A stretch of DNA of 64,000 bases from an uncultured bacterium (GTDB taxonomy: Bacteria > Bacillota > Clostridia > Lachnospirales > Lachnospiraceae), in assembly GCA_905215405.1 (NCBI GenBank), contig CAJMQE010000008.1, forward strand, positions 1 through 64,000. The letters run 5' to 3'. Position numbers and translations under genes: made by a program. This document shows positions 35,898-46,362 of this stretch, in pieces. The notes under the pieces were generated by a model. It was not told the DNA's origin. It did not search any database and saw only the letters and a list, made by a program, of their open reading frames with translations. Positions within the stretch are counted from its first letter, which is position 1; the number at the start of each line of letters is the position of its first letter.

Positions 35898-37139
35898 TTA
35901 CGCTCTCTTATAGATTTTGTCTGTTATCACATGGATCACATCAACAAATGCCTCTATCAGAAGTGCAATCACAATAATTGGAATCGCCACATTATAATTC
36001 AGCCATGGCTGAATATCACTAACAAAATCCCAGCCAATCAGAATAAATGCAATCAGGTATACAAAATCCACATTACGATGTTGCTCTTCATTCAGGAACA
36101 ATATTATAACTGGAATCAGATACATGGTACAGTAATATCCCGAATGTGATGGCAGAATCAGTAAAACCATTACTGCTGCCGCTACTTTCTTCCAGTACTG
36201 TCTGTAAAATGGTGCCAGTACCAGAAGTAGTCCTGAAATCACATACGTCACATTCTTCATCAGATTCATAGCGCTCTGACTCATTTCATAAGAACTGTCG
36301 AACAGACTTCCGAAGTGGAATACACTTGCAGTCAGCGTGCAGCCCTCAATGCTTGTATATGCATTCAGATTCATCGTCATATTCTGAAACATCAGTGGTA
36401 TATTGGAAAATCCTCCATGTAAGAATATAAATGGTCCAAATACCGCTATAACACCGTAGATTGCTGTTCTGACAGCCTCTTTGAACTGTTTTCTATATAG
36501 AAGCACAATTCCAAGTACTGCAGGCGTCATTTTAAATGCCGCAGCAACTGCAAGGCTCATCAGTGCCAGTTCTTTCATCACCTTATTCTTACTATCCGAA
36601 TAGAAGAAAAAGAATGTACATAAGAATGCAGTAAACAGAATTGTATTTCCACGTTCAAATGTAAATATAAATGGTGCTGAAAGGCAAATGGCTGCAGCCG
36701 TCATATTTTTTGCAAGTTCTGTGCCTTTTTTTATCGTTCTTAACAATGTATACAGCATAACCACTGCAATTGTAGTAAATATCATATACATGATCAGGAA
36801 TTTCGGATCTGTATACATACTTACAAAGTTCTTGGTATATGCGCTGGCATCAGTCACTCTTGAAATCAGGTACATCATAACGTAGGTCAATGGCGGATAA
36901 GCCTTTTCCCCAAGCCCATTGATCGTATTGTTGTACGGATCCAGCCATGCACTATATCCGGTCACATTAGAGGAGTCTGCTATAAAGTTCACGCATCTCG
37001 CAAAAAAGATATCGAACTGTTTGCCTGCCGCTCCTCCTGCAAAAATAAATATCACCCATAAAAGGAAGGAAAAGAGCACTGTTCCACCGAATAGAATCTC
37101 AAACCCCTGCCTTGATTTTACTTTTTTAAGATAGTCCAT
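35898..37139 (-). CDS. GT87-like (DUF2029-type) membrane mannosyltransferase-like protein
   Basis: A 413-residue protein with about ten hydrophobic segments. The first outer loop holds GKQFDIFFARCVNFI (Asp near residue 43) and ends in AYPPLTYVMMYL, the layout of GT-C family 87 polyprenyl-phosphate-mannose-dependent transferases. FERGNTILFTAFLC fits the same family. It probably adds a mannose-type or related sugar on the outer face. It is the last gene after manC, gmd and rmd, so a GDP-sugar-derived donor would make sense. The ribosome site is weak (AAAGGT about 14 bases before the ATG). Confidence 0.78.
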   Translation of the reverse strand: MDYLKKVKSRQGFEILFGGTVLFSFLLWVIFIFAGGAAGKQFDIFFARCVNFIADSSNVTGYSAWLDPYNNTINGLGEKAYPPLTYVMMYLISRVTDASAYTKNFVSMYTDPKFLIMYMIFTTIAVVMLYTLLRTIKKGTELAKNMTAAAICLSAPFIFTFERGNTILFTAFLCTFFFFYSDSKNKVMKELALMSLAVAAAFKMTPAVLGIVLLYRKQFKEAVRTAIYGVIAVFGPFIFLHGGFSNIPLMFQNMTMNLNAYTSIEGCTLTASVFHFGSLFDSSYEMSQSAMNLMKNVTYVISGLLLVLAPFYRQYWKKVAAAVMVLLILPSHSGYYCTMYLIPVIILFLNEEQHRNVDFVYLIAFILIGWDFVSDIQPWLNYNVAIPIIVIALLIEAFVDVIHVITDKIYKRA

Positions 37140-37199
37140 CTTAATTCAGACCTTTCTCACTGGAAACAGGCACATACTTGTTGGCCCGTGCAGTGTTGC

Positions 37200-38141
37200 T
37201 TATACTCTGGCTCTCCAGTAATTCAGAGTTTCCTCTAGTGTACGGTCAAGATCGATTTGTGTTGTCCATCCTGTACACTCTCTTAATTTTGTTGTATCTG
37301 CTTCAATAATTGGTACATCAACAGGTCTTAATCTTGCTGGATCCACCTCAACTTTAATATCCTTATCAGACTGTTTTACGATTCTGTCAAGGATCTCCTG
37401 AATTGCAATTGCATGTCCACTACCAACATTATAAGTCTCGCCTTTGACACCTTTCTGCATCAGAAGTCCATAGGCTCTTACAACATCTCTGACATCGGTA
37501 AAATCTCTCTTTGCGCTAAGATTACCAACACGCATTACTGGTTCTTTTTCACCTTTTTCGATTTCAGCGACCTGTTTACAGAAATCTGCTACAACGAACA
37601 TAGGTGCCTGGTTCGGTCCAATATGATTAAATGCTCTAACGCTCATAATATCAAGATCATATGCATCCGCATAAATCTTACCGATCATATTCTGACATGC
37701 CTTTGTTGCTGCATAGATATTACCCGGTCTTGTTACGTTATCTTCTACAATTGGGCTTTCACCTGGTTTGATATGTCCATATTCTTCACCGGAACCGATC
37801 AGAAGTATTCTTGGTTTGATCTGCATGTCTCTGATCACATCAAGGACATTGATACTTCCCTTAATATTGACATCAATCGTCAGTGATGGATTCTTCCATG
37901 ACAAAGCTACTGAACTCTGCGCTGCAAGATGAATAATATAGTCAGGCTGTGCCTGCTCAAGTACGGATCTGATCTGTTCCTTATCCAGAATATTCAGGTT
38001 ATATGTGTTCGTGATATTTTCATCCTTCATATCTTCCTGGGACATCTTTGTTACAGATACTTCCCACTTCAGATCCTCTGCAAGATGTCTGATCAGATAG
38101 TTGCCTACGAAGCCAGCTCCGCCGATAATTAATGCTTTCAT
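37200..38141 (-). CDS. rmd: GDP-4-keto-6-deoxymannose reductase-like (Rmd) epimerase/dehydratase
   Basis: A 313-residue SDR protein from the ATG at 38141, preceded by GGAGG. The frame stays open to 38276, but those 45 codons have no family match or ribosome site. The NAD(P) motif GGAGFVGNYL is at the N-terminus, with HLAAQSSVALSW, SGEEYGH and the catalytic YAATK. GPNQAPMFVVADFCKQ is characteristic of Rmd-type enzymes. With Gmd it should make GDP-D-rhamnose; GDP-6-deoxy-D-talose is the alternative, as the two reductases cannot be told apart here. The 238-base gap to gmd shows no further gene. Confidence 0.82.
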   Translation of the reverse strand: MKALIIGGAGFVGNYLIRHLAEDLKWEVSVTKMSQEDMKDENITNTYNLNILDKEQIRSVLEQAQPDYIIHLAAQSSVALSWKNPSLTIDVNIKGSINVLDVIRDMQIKPRILLIGSGEEYGHIKPGESPIVEDNVTRPGNIYAATKACQNMIGKIYADAYDLDIMSVRAFNHIGPNQAPMFVVADFCKQVAEIEKGEKEPVMRVGNLSAKRDFTDVRDVVRAYGLLMQKGVKGETYNVGSGHAIAIQEILDRIVKQSDKDIKVEVDPARLRPVDVPIIEADTTKLRECTGWTTQIDLDRTLEETLNYWRARV

Positions 38142-38379
38142 GAAATGTATTCCTCCATAATTCAAAAGGACTGTCACACCGGTCTGTATCATCAGTCTTT
38201 TAACTTTGCGATACGACTTGCGGACAGCCCCCAGATTTTTATTGTCACATAGCAGTCGTGATTCCATTACCATCAAGATTGTTATGCTTCATTTTATCTT
38301 ATAACAGGTCTCCAATCAGACCAGATTCCCGTTACTTTTCAACAGTTCCTGCCATAATGGCTCTGTTCCTGTTTATTTC

Positions 38380-39492
<1,113 letters not shown>

Positions 39493-39531
39493 AAAATTAC
39501 GTTAGGTTGTTGCCTGTATTTCGTTCAGGAA

Positions 39532-40602
39532 TTAAAGATATTCTTCTTTTCCTGCCTCTCTTAATTTTGCAAGAACCTGCTTGATTTCTCCTGCATGTTC
39601 CTTAGAGCTGATCAGCGTTGCATCCTTTGTATCAACAACGATGATATCTTTCAAACCAACCGTTGCGATCAGCTTGTCTCCACCTTCGATGATACAGTCT
39701 TTTGTATTGACTGTAACCACATTTCCGTTGACAACATTATTGTCTTCGTTCGTATTCTTAACTCTTTCAACTGCAAGCCATGATCCAACGTCATCCCAGC
39801 CAAAGTTACCTGGAAGACTGTAGATATTATCAGCCTGCTCCATGATACCATAGTCAACTGATTCTGAGCGGAAGTTTGTAAATTCTTCATTGAGAACTTT
39901 TTCTTCATCCGCTGTTCCAATTGCCTTCTGGATCTTTAACAGACCTTCATAAATGTCTGGCATCAGAGTTTCGAATTTCTTAAGGATCGTAGAAACCTTC
40001 CATACGAACATGCCGCTGTTCCAGAGATATGCACCAGATGCAAGATATTCTTTTGCGACTTCAAGATTTGGTTTTTCTACGAACTTTTCAACTGCGTTCG
40101 CATTGCCGATATTCTTTGAAGCATCAAATTTGATATAACCATATCCTGTTTCAGGATAGTTTGGTGTAATACCAACTGTAACAAGATTTTCATCCTGTTC
40201 TGCAACTGTAAAGCCTTCCTTAAATGTATCAATAAATATATCATTATGCTTAATTAAGTGATCTGATGGAAGTACAACCATTGTAGCATCATCATATTTC
40301 TTAGCAATATGAACAGCGCCAAGTCCAATACAAGGTGCTGTATTTCTTCCGATTGGTTCACAGAGGATGTTTTCCTCAGGAAGTCCTGGAAGCTGCTCTA
40401 AAACTAATGATTTGTAAGCTTTATTAGTAGCAATGTACACATCTTCAAGTTCTACCAGTGGACGAATTCTTTCAACAGTCAGCTGAATCATCGTTTTACC
40501 ATCATCAGTCAGTGATAAAAACTGCTTTGGTAATGATTTTCTACTTCTTGGCCAAAATCTTTCACCGCGGCCACCGGCCATAATTAAAGCTGTTCTTTTC
40601 AT
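39532..40602 (-). CDS. manC: Mannose-1-phosphate guanylyltransferase
   Basis: A 356-residue enzyme making GDP-mannose from GTP and mannose-1-phosphate. I chose the ATG at 40602 (MKRTALIMAGGRGERFWP), which gives the family N-terminus; an ATG at 40617 is possible. The nucleotidyltransferase loop AGGRGERFWPRSR with LPKQF, VVLPSDHLIK, YIKFD, KFVEKPN and WNSGMFVW are present. It is the short form, without the C-terminal isomerase (cupin) domain, so mannose-6-phosphate isomerase must be elsewhere. It feeds gmd directly downstream. Confidence 0.94.
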   Translation of the reverse strand: MKRTALIMAGGRGERFWPRSRKSLPKQFLSLTDDGKTMIQLTVERIRPLVELEDVYIATNKAYKSLVLEQLPGLPEENILCEPIGRNTAPCIGLGAVHIAKKYDDATMVVLPSDHLIKHNDIFIDTFKEGFTVAEQDENLVTVGITPNYPETGYGYIKFDASKNIGNANAVEKFVEKPNLEVAKEYLASGAYLWNSGMFVWKVSTILKKFETLMPDIYEGLLKIQKAIGTADEEKVLNEEFTNFRSESVDYGIMEQADNIYSLPGNFGWDDVGSWLAVERVKNTNEDNNVVNGNVVTVNTKDCIIEGGDKLIATVGLKDIIVVDTKDATLISSKEHAGEIKQVLAKLREAGKEEYL

Positions 40603-40677
40603 TTTTTTCCCATGCATTTATCTTGTAACTGAAAGAATACGTGATCAATGACCACAAATTATGCTGCATGGCTCCAT

Positions 40678-40706
40678 TTTAAATATTTTCTTTCAGTCTG
40701 TGTAAA
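40678..40706 (-). promoter_or_regulatory. Possible promoter of manC
   Basis: TTTACA (40701-40706) and TTTAAA (40678-40683) are 17 bases apart on the minus strand, a moderate match. It lies in the 212-base gap between the last GT-C-like paralog and manC. No terminator is seen in the gap, so read-through is also likely. Confidence 0.45.
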
Positions 40707-40814
40707 AAGTAAATGACATCCGTCTTCCACTTTTCAACATATTTCTACGCTTTTCCCTACAGGAAGCATTTTCTATCTTCCTATAATACTATAAAATTTA
40801 CCATAAAACAATGT

Positions 40815-42569
40815 TTAATTTGTGAAATTAAAGAAGCTTAAGTTTTCATTTTCACTCACGATCGGCTCAGCTCCGATAATTTCTGTCAAATGAGCCTCCA
40901 GCGCTTTCAGATCATCTTCCTCATAAGCACGACGATCGATATAGATTCCAGCGAACCCACTTTCCTTCAGATATTGCACCATATCTTCGAGATCCATGGC
41001 ACTGACTTTCTCATTCCATTTATCCCCTTCACTACCACGCATAGTTCCATAACTCCATCTAAGCGTTTTTGAATGAATATAACCTGTATACAATGAATAG
41101 TCGCTCATATCATTTTCAGAGCCACCTTCCGGATACTGATGATATGGAAGCTGATAAATCATTGAACCTTCATCGACTGAGTCTTCGATCTGCTGTACAA
41201 AGTGTTCATCACTTGTATAGCGGGAATCACAATATTCATAGGCTGGCACATACTCATATGGAAACTGTTCATAGATTACAAATGCCGTGAACAGACAGCC
41301 TGCTGCAATTATTACTATTTTTCTCCGAAATGCCGCTTTTTTATACAGATGATTCAGTACCATACAAAATGCAAGAATGCAAACATACTCGATAAATATT
41401 GAAATTCGGTTATAGCCTCTGATCATATCACTGATAAACAATGCAAATATGGAACCAAATCCACCAATCGTGCCCAGCAGTACCATGCCAAGATTGAGTT
41501 CTGATAACAGATACAGTCGTTCATATAAAGCGCTCTTTTTCTTGATGAAAAGAACAACTAAAAGAATTGCGAAGCCGGCAATTCCCATAAATCCAATATA
41601 AGAAGAAATATTTTCATTGACCAGTGGTGCCTGTTCAGCATAGTCATTGATCAGTTTTGTCAGTGTGTAACTGCCATGTCCGTTGACTGGGAGCAACAGC
41701 TGAATAATCTTAAGTCCATACAGTTCACTGTCGGAGAATCCCGCTCTTACCAGTTCGTCCGCATCTTTTCCATATTTGGCCAAGTGGATAAAGATTGGAA
41801 TCATCGCTACCATCATGAAAGCTACAATAGAACCGATCATTGCAAAAGCTTTTCCAAGATAATTGAACTTTCTTGTCTTGATGAGTTTTGAAATTCCGGT
41901 CACAAGCAGAATAAAGCATGTAAAGAACGGATAATAAGCAATTCCGTTATTTGCAATCAGAAATGTAAACAGAATCGCAAAATAATTGCGTGGATTCTTA
42001 AAGAAATTTTTGTTCCACGCAAATACATCATCTCTTTCATAGATCCAAATGCAGAGCAGGATCGAAAGAGGTACAAAATAGCAGGTAGTCAGAACAATAT
42101 GTACGATTCCTCTGATAAATATAAATGGTGAAAAGGCAAATACAAGTGAACCACCGACTGCGATCCAGTTTGTCAATTTGCACTCTCTCATTACAAAGTA
42201 AGAAACCAGTGCACAAATGTAAACAACTGATAAATAGACAAGATTTGCAGACATTGCTGCATCTTTCGTAATCATGGTAAAGACTTTCAGTGTTACAAGA
42301 TCCACATTGTGCAATACGGAAGTCGAGAAATTGTAATAGTCGGCCACGTAAGGCGCTCCAAGACGATCTGCTGTCATGTTCCAGCCCTGTTCGATCATCG
42401 CTTTTGCATTTGCAAGAATGCTCATATCATCTCCACAAAAATAGGAAAATGGCACATTAATATCAGCTCTCCAGAGCTGCATAAAGTTATACAAAAATAG
42501 AGTTGTGAGTACCAGCAGTGCGCAAACACTTATGAACTCATATTTATTCTTTTTGAAAAATTCTTTCAC
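40815..42569 (-). CDS. GT-C-like membrane protein, paralog 3 of 3
   Basis: A 584-residue protein with a short cytoplasmic start, about 12 hydrophobic segments and an extracytoplasmic C-terminal domain (about 435-584). The first outer loop starts with INVPFSYFCGDDMSILANAK, and the GDD cluster is in the place of GT-C catalytic acids. The C-terminal domain has YQLPYHQYPEGGSENDM, LRWSYGTMRGSEGDKWN and FAGIYIDRRAY, shared by all three paralogs. It probably transfers sugars from lipid carriers outside. The start is a GTG with a weak ribosome site, unlike its two paralogs, and it is separated from the second paralog by a 167-base structured gap. Confidence 0.72.
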   Translation of the reverse strand: MKEFFKKNKYEFISVCALLVLTTLFLYNFMQLWRADINVPFSYFCGDDMSILANAKAMIEQGWNMTADRLGAPYVADYYNFSTSVLHNVDLVTLKVFTMITKDAAMSANLVYLSVVYICALVSYFVMRECKLTNWIAVGGSLVFAFSPFIFIRGIVHIVLTTCYFVPLSILLCIWIYERDDVFAWNKNFFKNPRNYFAILFTFLIANNGIAYYPFFTCFILLVTGISKLIKTRKFNYLGKAFAMIGSIVAFMMVAMIPIFIHLAKYGKDADELVRAGFSDSELYGLKIIQLLLPVNGHGSYTLTKLINDYAEQAPLVNENISSYIGFMGIAGFAILLVVLFIKKKSALYERLYLLSELNLGMVLLGTIGGFGSIFALFISDMIRGYNRISIFIEYVCILAFCMVLNHLYKKAAFRRKIVIIAAGCLFTAFVIYEQFPYEYVPAYEYCDSRYTSDEHFVQQIEDSVDEGSMIYQLPYHQYPEGGSENDMSDYSLYTGYIHSKTLRWSYGTMRGSEGDKWNEKVSAMDLEDMVQYLKESGFAGIYIDRRAYEEDDLKALEAHLTEIIGAEPIVSENENLSFFNFTN

Positions 42570-42648
42570 TTATCTGTATCCAGCTTTCTTATTAATTTTC
42601 TGTGCAGCTGCCCTGTACCTGTATCTCAATCAGAACCTTCTCTTTCGT

Positions 42649-42717
42649 CAGGACCGTTGCAATCCCCTCCATATTGCAAATCAGAACCTTATCGGTCCTG
42701 TGACCAATAAGGCTCTG
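42649..42717 (-). other. Structured intergenic RNA with two mutually exclusive hairpins
   Basis: In minus-strand RNA, 42682-42717 folds to a 16-bp stem with a 4-nt loop. Two of its pairs are G-U, so the structure fits this strand only. CAGGACCG (42649-42656) can instead pair with CGGTCCTG (42693-42700), enclosing a TTGCAAT/ATTGCAA hairpin (42657-42679), and this breaks the first stem. No T-tract follows, so it is not a standard terminator. Confidence 0.5.
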
Positions 42718-42736
42718 TTGTTATCTACATTATATT

Positions 42737-44524
42737 TTAGTTAAACTTAAAGAAACTCAAATGATCGTTTCGGCTGATCATGCGTTCGGAACCTGTCAGC
42801 TGCGTCATTGTTGCTTCTAATTCATTGATTTCGTCTTCTGTATAAGCACGTCTATCAATATATATACCACTGAACCCATTTTCCTTTAAGTAGGTTACCA
42901 TCTCAGGATAATCCATTTCACTGACATTCTTATTCCAGTCATCATAATCAGAGCCTTTCATACTTCCATAGCTCCAGTTAAGTGTATCTGAATGAATATA
43001 TCCGGTATACAGATGATAATCCTGCATGTCATTGACCGGGCCACCTTCTGGATATTCATGATATGGTAACTGATAGATATAGGCACCTTCATCAACAGAA
43101 TTCTCAATATCTTTTACAAACTCATCGTCGATCATATAAGCTGCATAATTCGCATCATATGCAGGTGTATATCCAGCAGGATTCTGTTCCCATACGACAA
43201 ACAGTGAGAAAACACAGAATACTGGAAGGAACCATTTCTTAAGTTTCTTATGGTAGTAAGTGTAGAATTCATTGACTGCAAGACAACATCCAAGAATACA
43301 TACATAACCAATCAGAATAGAAATTCTGTTATAACCTCTGATCTTATCTGTAATAACAAGAGATACAATTGCGCCAAATCCACCAACAGTACCAAGAAGG
43401 ATAAGTCCTAAGTTCAGTTCCGCAAGAAATGCCATTCTTTCACAGAATGCACTTCTTTTTCTAACAAACACAAATGCAATAAGGATAATAAAGCCAAGTG
43501 TTCCCATCAGACCGATATAGGATGTGATATTTTCATTCACGAACATGGAATTATCATTATAAGCACTGATCAGATTTTGAATTGGTGTTATTCCATGGCT
43601 GTTGACTGGCAGGAATAACTGAACCAGTTTCAGTCCATACATCTCACTTTCTTGAACTCCGCCACGTACGATTGCAGATGAATTTCCGCCAGATGTCAAT
43701 ATATGCATAAGAACCGGGAGAAGTGCGATACCGATAAACACACAAATGCCGGCAATCATGGAAAATGCTTTTCCAACATATCTTAATTTTCCTGTCTTAA
43801 TCAACTTGGAAACGGCAGTAACGCCAAGCATATAACAGGTAAAGAATGGATAGTATACAATACCATTATTGGCAATCAGTATGATTGACAGAATAGCCAC
43901 CCAGTTCCTCTTATTCTTAAAGAAATCCTTATTAAATACAAATACATCATCTCTTTCATATACCCAGATACATAAAAGAACGGATAATGGGAGAAAATAA
44001 CAGGTAGTAAGTACGAAATGTCCTGTACCTCTCATCAGAATATAAGATGAAAATGCGAATACAACTGATCCACATACTGAAATCACATTACGGATCTTCA
44101 ACTCATGCATTACAAAATAAGAGATAAATGCACATAAATAGAATACAGAAAAGTATTCAAGGTTCATTGCACTTCCGGCATCTCTTGTAATCATCGCAAA
44201 TATTTTAAGTGTCAGCAGATCAAAATTGTGCATGACTGATGAGGTAAAATCATAATAACTTGCGACATACGGAGTGCCAAGCCTGTCCGCAGTCAGGTTC
44301 CATGCCTGTTCTGTCATAGTTTTTGCATTGGTCAGAAGACTAAAATCATCTCCTCCTGCATATGAAATCGGAACGTTGATATCCATGTTCCATAACTGCA
44401 GTACATAGACCAGTAAAACGGTAACGGCTGCTGTAATCGCTGCCAGACTGATGTATTCATTTTTATATTTGCCCAAATTAAATGAATGCTTCTTTGAGAC
44501 TGCAGTTTTCTCTGTGTTCTTCAT
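42737..44524 (-). CDS. GT-C-like membrane protein, paralog 2 of 3
   Basis: A 595-residue paralog of its two neighbours with the same layout: a hydrophilic start of about 25 residues, about 12 membrane segments and a C-terminal outer domain (about 450-595). The first outer loop has MDINVPISYAGGDDFSLLTN, and ANNGIVYYPFFTCYMLGVT marks a conserved helix. The end domain has YQLPYHEYPEGGPVNDMQDY and FSGIYIDRRAY. GGGAAA stands before the ATG. Similarity is spread over the full length, so the three genes arose by duplication. The role as an outer-face glycosyltransferase is inferred. Confidence 0.72.
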   Translation of the reverse strand: MKNTEKTAVSKKHSFNLGKYKNEYISLAAITAAVTVLLVYVLQLWNMDINVPISYAGGDDFSLLTNAKTMTEQAWNLTADRLGTPYVASYYDFTSSVMHNFDLLTLKIFAMITRDAGSAMNLEYFSVFYLCAFISYFVMHELKIRNVISVCGSVVFAFSSYILMRGTGHFVLTTCYFLPLSVLLCIWVYERDDVFVFNKDFFKNKRNWVAILSIILIANNGIVYYPFFTCYMLGVTAVSKLIKTGKLRYVGKAFSMIAGICVFIGIALLPVLMHILTSGGNSSAIVRGGVQESEMYGLKLVQLFLPVNSHGITPIQNLISAYNDNSMFVNENITSYIGLMGTLGFIILIAFVFVRKRSAFCERMAFLAELNLGLILLGTVGGFGAIVSLVITDKIRGYNRISILIGYVCILGCCLAVNEFYTYYHKKLKKWFLPVFCVFSLFVVWEQNPAGYTPAYDANYAAYMIDDEFVKDIENSVDEGAYIYQLPYHEYPEGGPVNDMQDYHLYTGYIHSDTLNWSYGSMKGSDYDDWNKNVSEMDYPEMVTYLKENGFSGIYIDRRAYTEDEINELEATMTQLTGSERMISRNDHLSFFKFN

Positions 44525-44571
44525 TTCTTTTTCCCTTTCTTTGCCCTTTCAAACATTTCCTGAACTTAGAT

Positions 44572-46362
44572 TTATTTTAAGAACTGGCTAAAGCCAAGAT
44601 TCTCATTTTCACTAATGATCGGTTTCATTCCCGTACACTCTTCCAGTGTCTGATCAAGAACATCCAGTTCCTGTGCGGTATATGCTCTTCTATCGATATA
44701 AATACCAGCGAATCCATTTTCCTTTAGATACTCGACCATCTGTGGGATCGGCATTGCTCCAACTTTTTTATTCCATTCATCTCCTTCAGTCCCTTTCATG
44801 TTTCCAAAGCTCCAGCGGAGTGTTTTTGAATGAATATAGCCCGTCATCAGGTGGTAATCATACATATCGTGAATAGAACCTCCTTCTGGGTATTCCAGAT
44901 ACGGAATCTGATAAATCATGGAATTCGGTTCTACCATGGATTCGATCTGGCCAACAAAGGCGTGGTCAGAAGTATAGTTATAATAATTATCGTCATAAGA
45001 TGGAAGCTTACTTGTTGGAAGCTGTTCCATGCTGACTAGCACTGCAAAAACGCTTCCTGCTGCCACTATCCATCTTTTATTTCTTTTCTTATATATTTCA
45101 TCGAGCCAAAGACAAAAGCCCAAAATGCAGACATAACCGATAAATATCGATACACGGTTAAATCCTCTGAGTTTATCTGTTACAAAAAATGCCCAGATCG
45201 TGCCGATTCCACCAATAGAACCAAGCAGGATCATCCAGATGTTCATTTCTGATAACAGACGTAATCTTGTCCCTTTTTTCTCTTTTGCATCCGAAAACAT
45301 ATTGAACATAAGGATCACAAAACCGCAGTCGCCCATCAGTCCAATATAGGAGGATACATTCTCGTTAATTAACGGAGAATTATCCCAATACATATCAATA
45401 ATCTTTTTTGCGATCGGGATCCCATGGTCATTCATTGGAAGCAACAGCTGAATCATCTTCAGTCCATAAATCTCACTTTCAATAAATCCAGCTCTGACAA
45501 CCGCGTCTCCATTGACACCATTTTTCAGAATATGGATCAGTACCGGGATCAATGCAATTACAATAAAGCCAGCAATAAAGCCGATTGGAATAAATGCCTT
45601 CCCCAGATAACGGATATCCTTTCTTTTAATTGATTTGGATAATCCGGTAATCACCAGTATAAAACAGGTAAAGAATGGGTAATAGACGATTCCGTTATTT
45701 GCGATCAATGCGCAGAACAGAATCACCATCCAATTTCTTTTATTTTTGAAAAAGCTTTTGTTCAGGACTAAAATATCGTCCCGCTCAAATATCCAAATGC
45801 ACAAAAGCACGGATAGTGGAACAAAATAGCAGGTGGACAATACCAAGTGTGCCAAACTTCTGACAAATATGAATGGAGAAAATCCAAACACCAGTGAACC
45901 ACAGACTGAGACCCATCTGCTGATTTTCAGATCTCTCATAACAAAGTAAGAAATAAAAGCACAAAAATATGGAATTGTCAGGAATTCAAGATTTGTTGCA
46001 ACTCCTGCGTCCTGTGTCAGCACTGAAAATATCTTTAGTGTAAACAGGTCAAAATTATGCATGACCGATGAGGTAAAATCATAGTAGGATGTGATATATG
46101 GAGCACCCATCCTGTCCGCTGTCAAATTCCAGAGCTGTTCTGTCATACTCTTTGCATTGGCCAGCGTACTAAAATCATCTCCGCCAAGATAGACAATCGG
46201 AACATTGATGTCCATCCTCCAGAGCTTCATCTCATAAATTAATACAATCGTTAGTACAAATGTTAAAATTCCTAAATACAGAAGATCCGTTTTCAGATTC
46301 CAGCCCTCACTGCTGGAATTACGATTCTGAGCGCTTCTGTATTGCCCCCCGACATTTTTCAT
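44572..46362 (-). CDS. GT-C-like membrane protein, paralog 1 of 3
   Basis: A 596-residue member of the tandem trio. The first outer loop has MDINVPIVYLGGDDFSTLAN, followed by about 12 membrane segments and a C-terminal outer domain with YQIPYLEYPEGGSIHDMYDY and FAGIYIDRRAY. Its start overlaps the stop of the GT4 gene upstream by one base (TAATG), indicating coupled translation. It belongs to the Wzm/Wzt operon. GT-C enzymes acting outside are unusual partners of an ABC-exported polymer, whose main chain is made inside, so these may add side branches after export (inference). Confidence 0.72.
   Translation of the reverse strand: MKNVGGQYRSAQNRNSSSEGWNLKTDLLYLGILTFVLTIVLIYEMKLWRMDINVPIVYLGGDDFSTLANAKSMTEQLWNLTADRMGAPYITSYYDFTSSVMHNFDLFTLKIFSVLTQDAGVATNLEFLTIPYFCAFISYFVMRDLKISRWVSVCGSLVFGFSPFIFVRSLAHLVLSTCYFVPLSVLLCIWIFERDDILVLNKSFFKNKRNWMVILFCALIANNGIVYYPFFTCFILVITGLSKSIKRKDIRYLGKAFIPIGFIAGFIVIALIPVLIHILKNGVNGDAVVRAGFIESEIYGLKMIQLLLPMNDHGIPIAKKIIDMYWDNSPLINENVSSYIGLMGDCGFVILMFNMFSDAKEKKGTRLRLLSEMNIWMILLGSIGGIGTIWAFFVTDKLRGFNRVSIFIGYVCILGFCLWLDEIYKKRNKRWIVAAGSVFAVLVSMEQLPTSKLPSYDDNYYNYTSDHAFVGQIESMVEPNSMIYQIPYLEYPEGGSIHDMYDYHLMTGYIHSKTLRWSFGNMKGTEGDEWNKKVGAMPIPQMVEYLKENGFAGIYIDRRAYTAQELDVLDQTLEECTGMKPIISENENLGFSQFLK

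Noticed and set aside
38142..38276. A 45-codon N-terminal extension of the Rmd-like gene
   Set aside because: No ribosome site at the far start, no homology to the Rossmann N-terminus, and GGAGG directly precedes the internal ATG at 38141.
40761..40782. AGGAAG...CTTCCT inverted repeat as a terminator before manC
   Set aside because: Only six-base arms with a ten-base loop and no T-run on the minus strand.
42592..42672. A 26-codon open frame in the structured gap before the third GT-C-like gene, as a leader peptide
   Set aside because: The GGAGGGG lies after, not before, its ATG, there is no run of regulatory codons and no family match.
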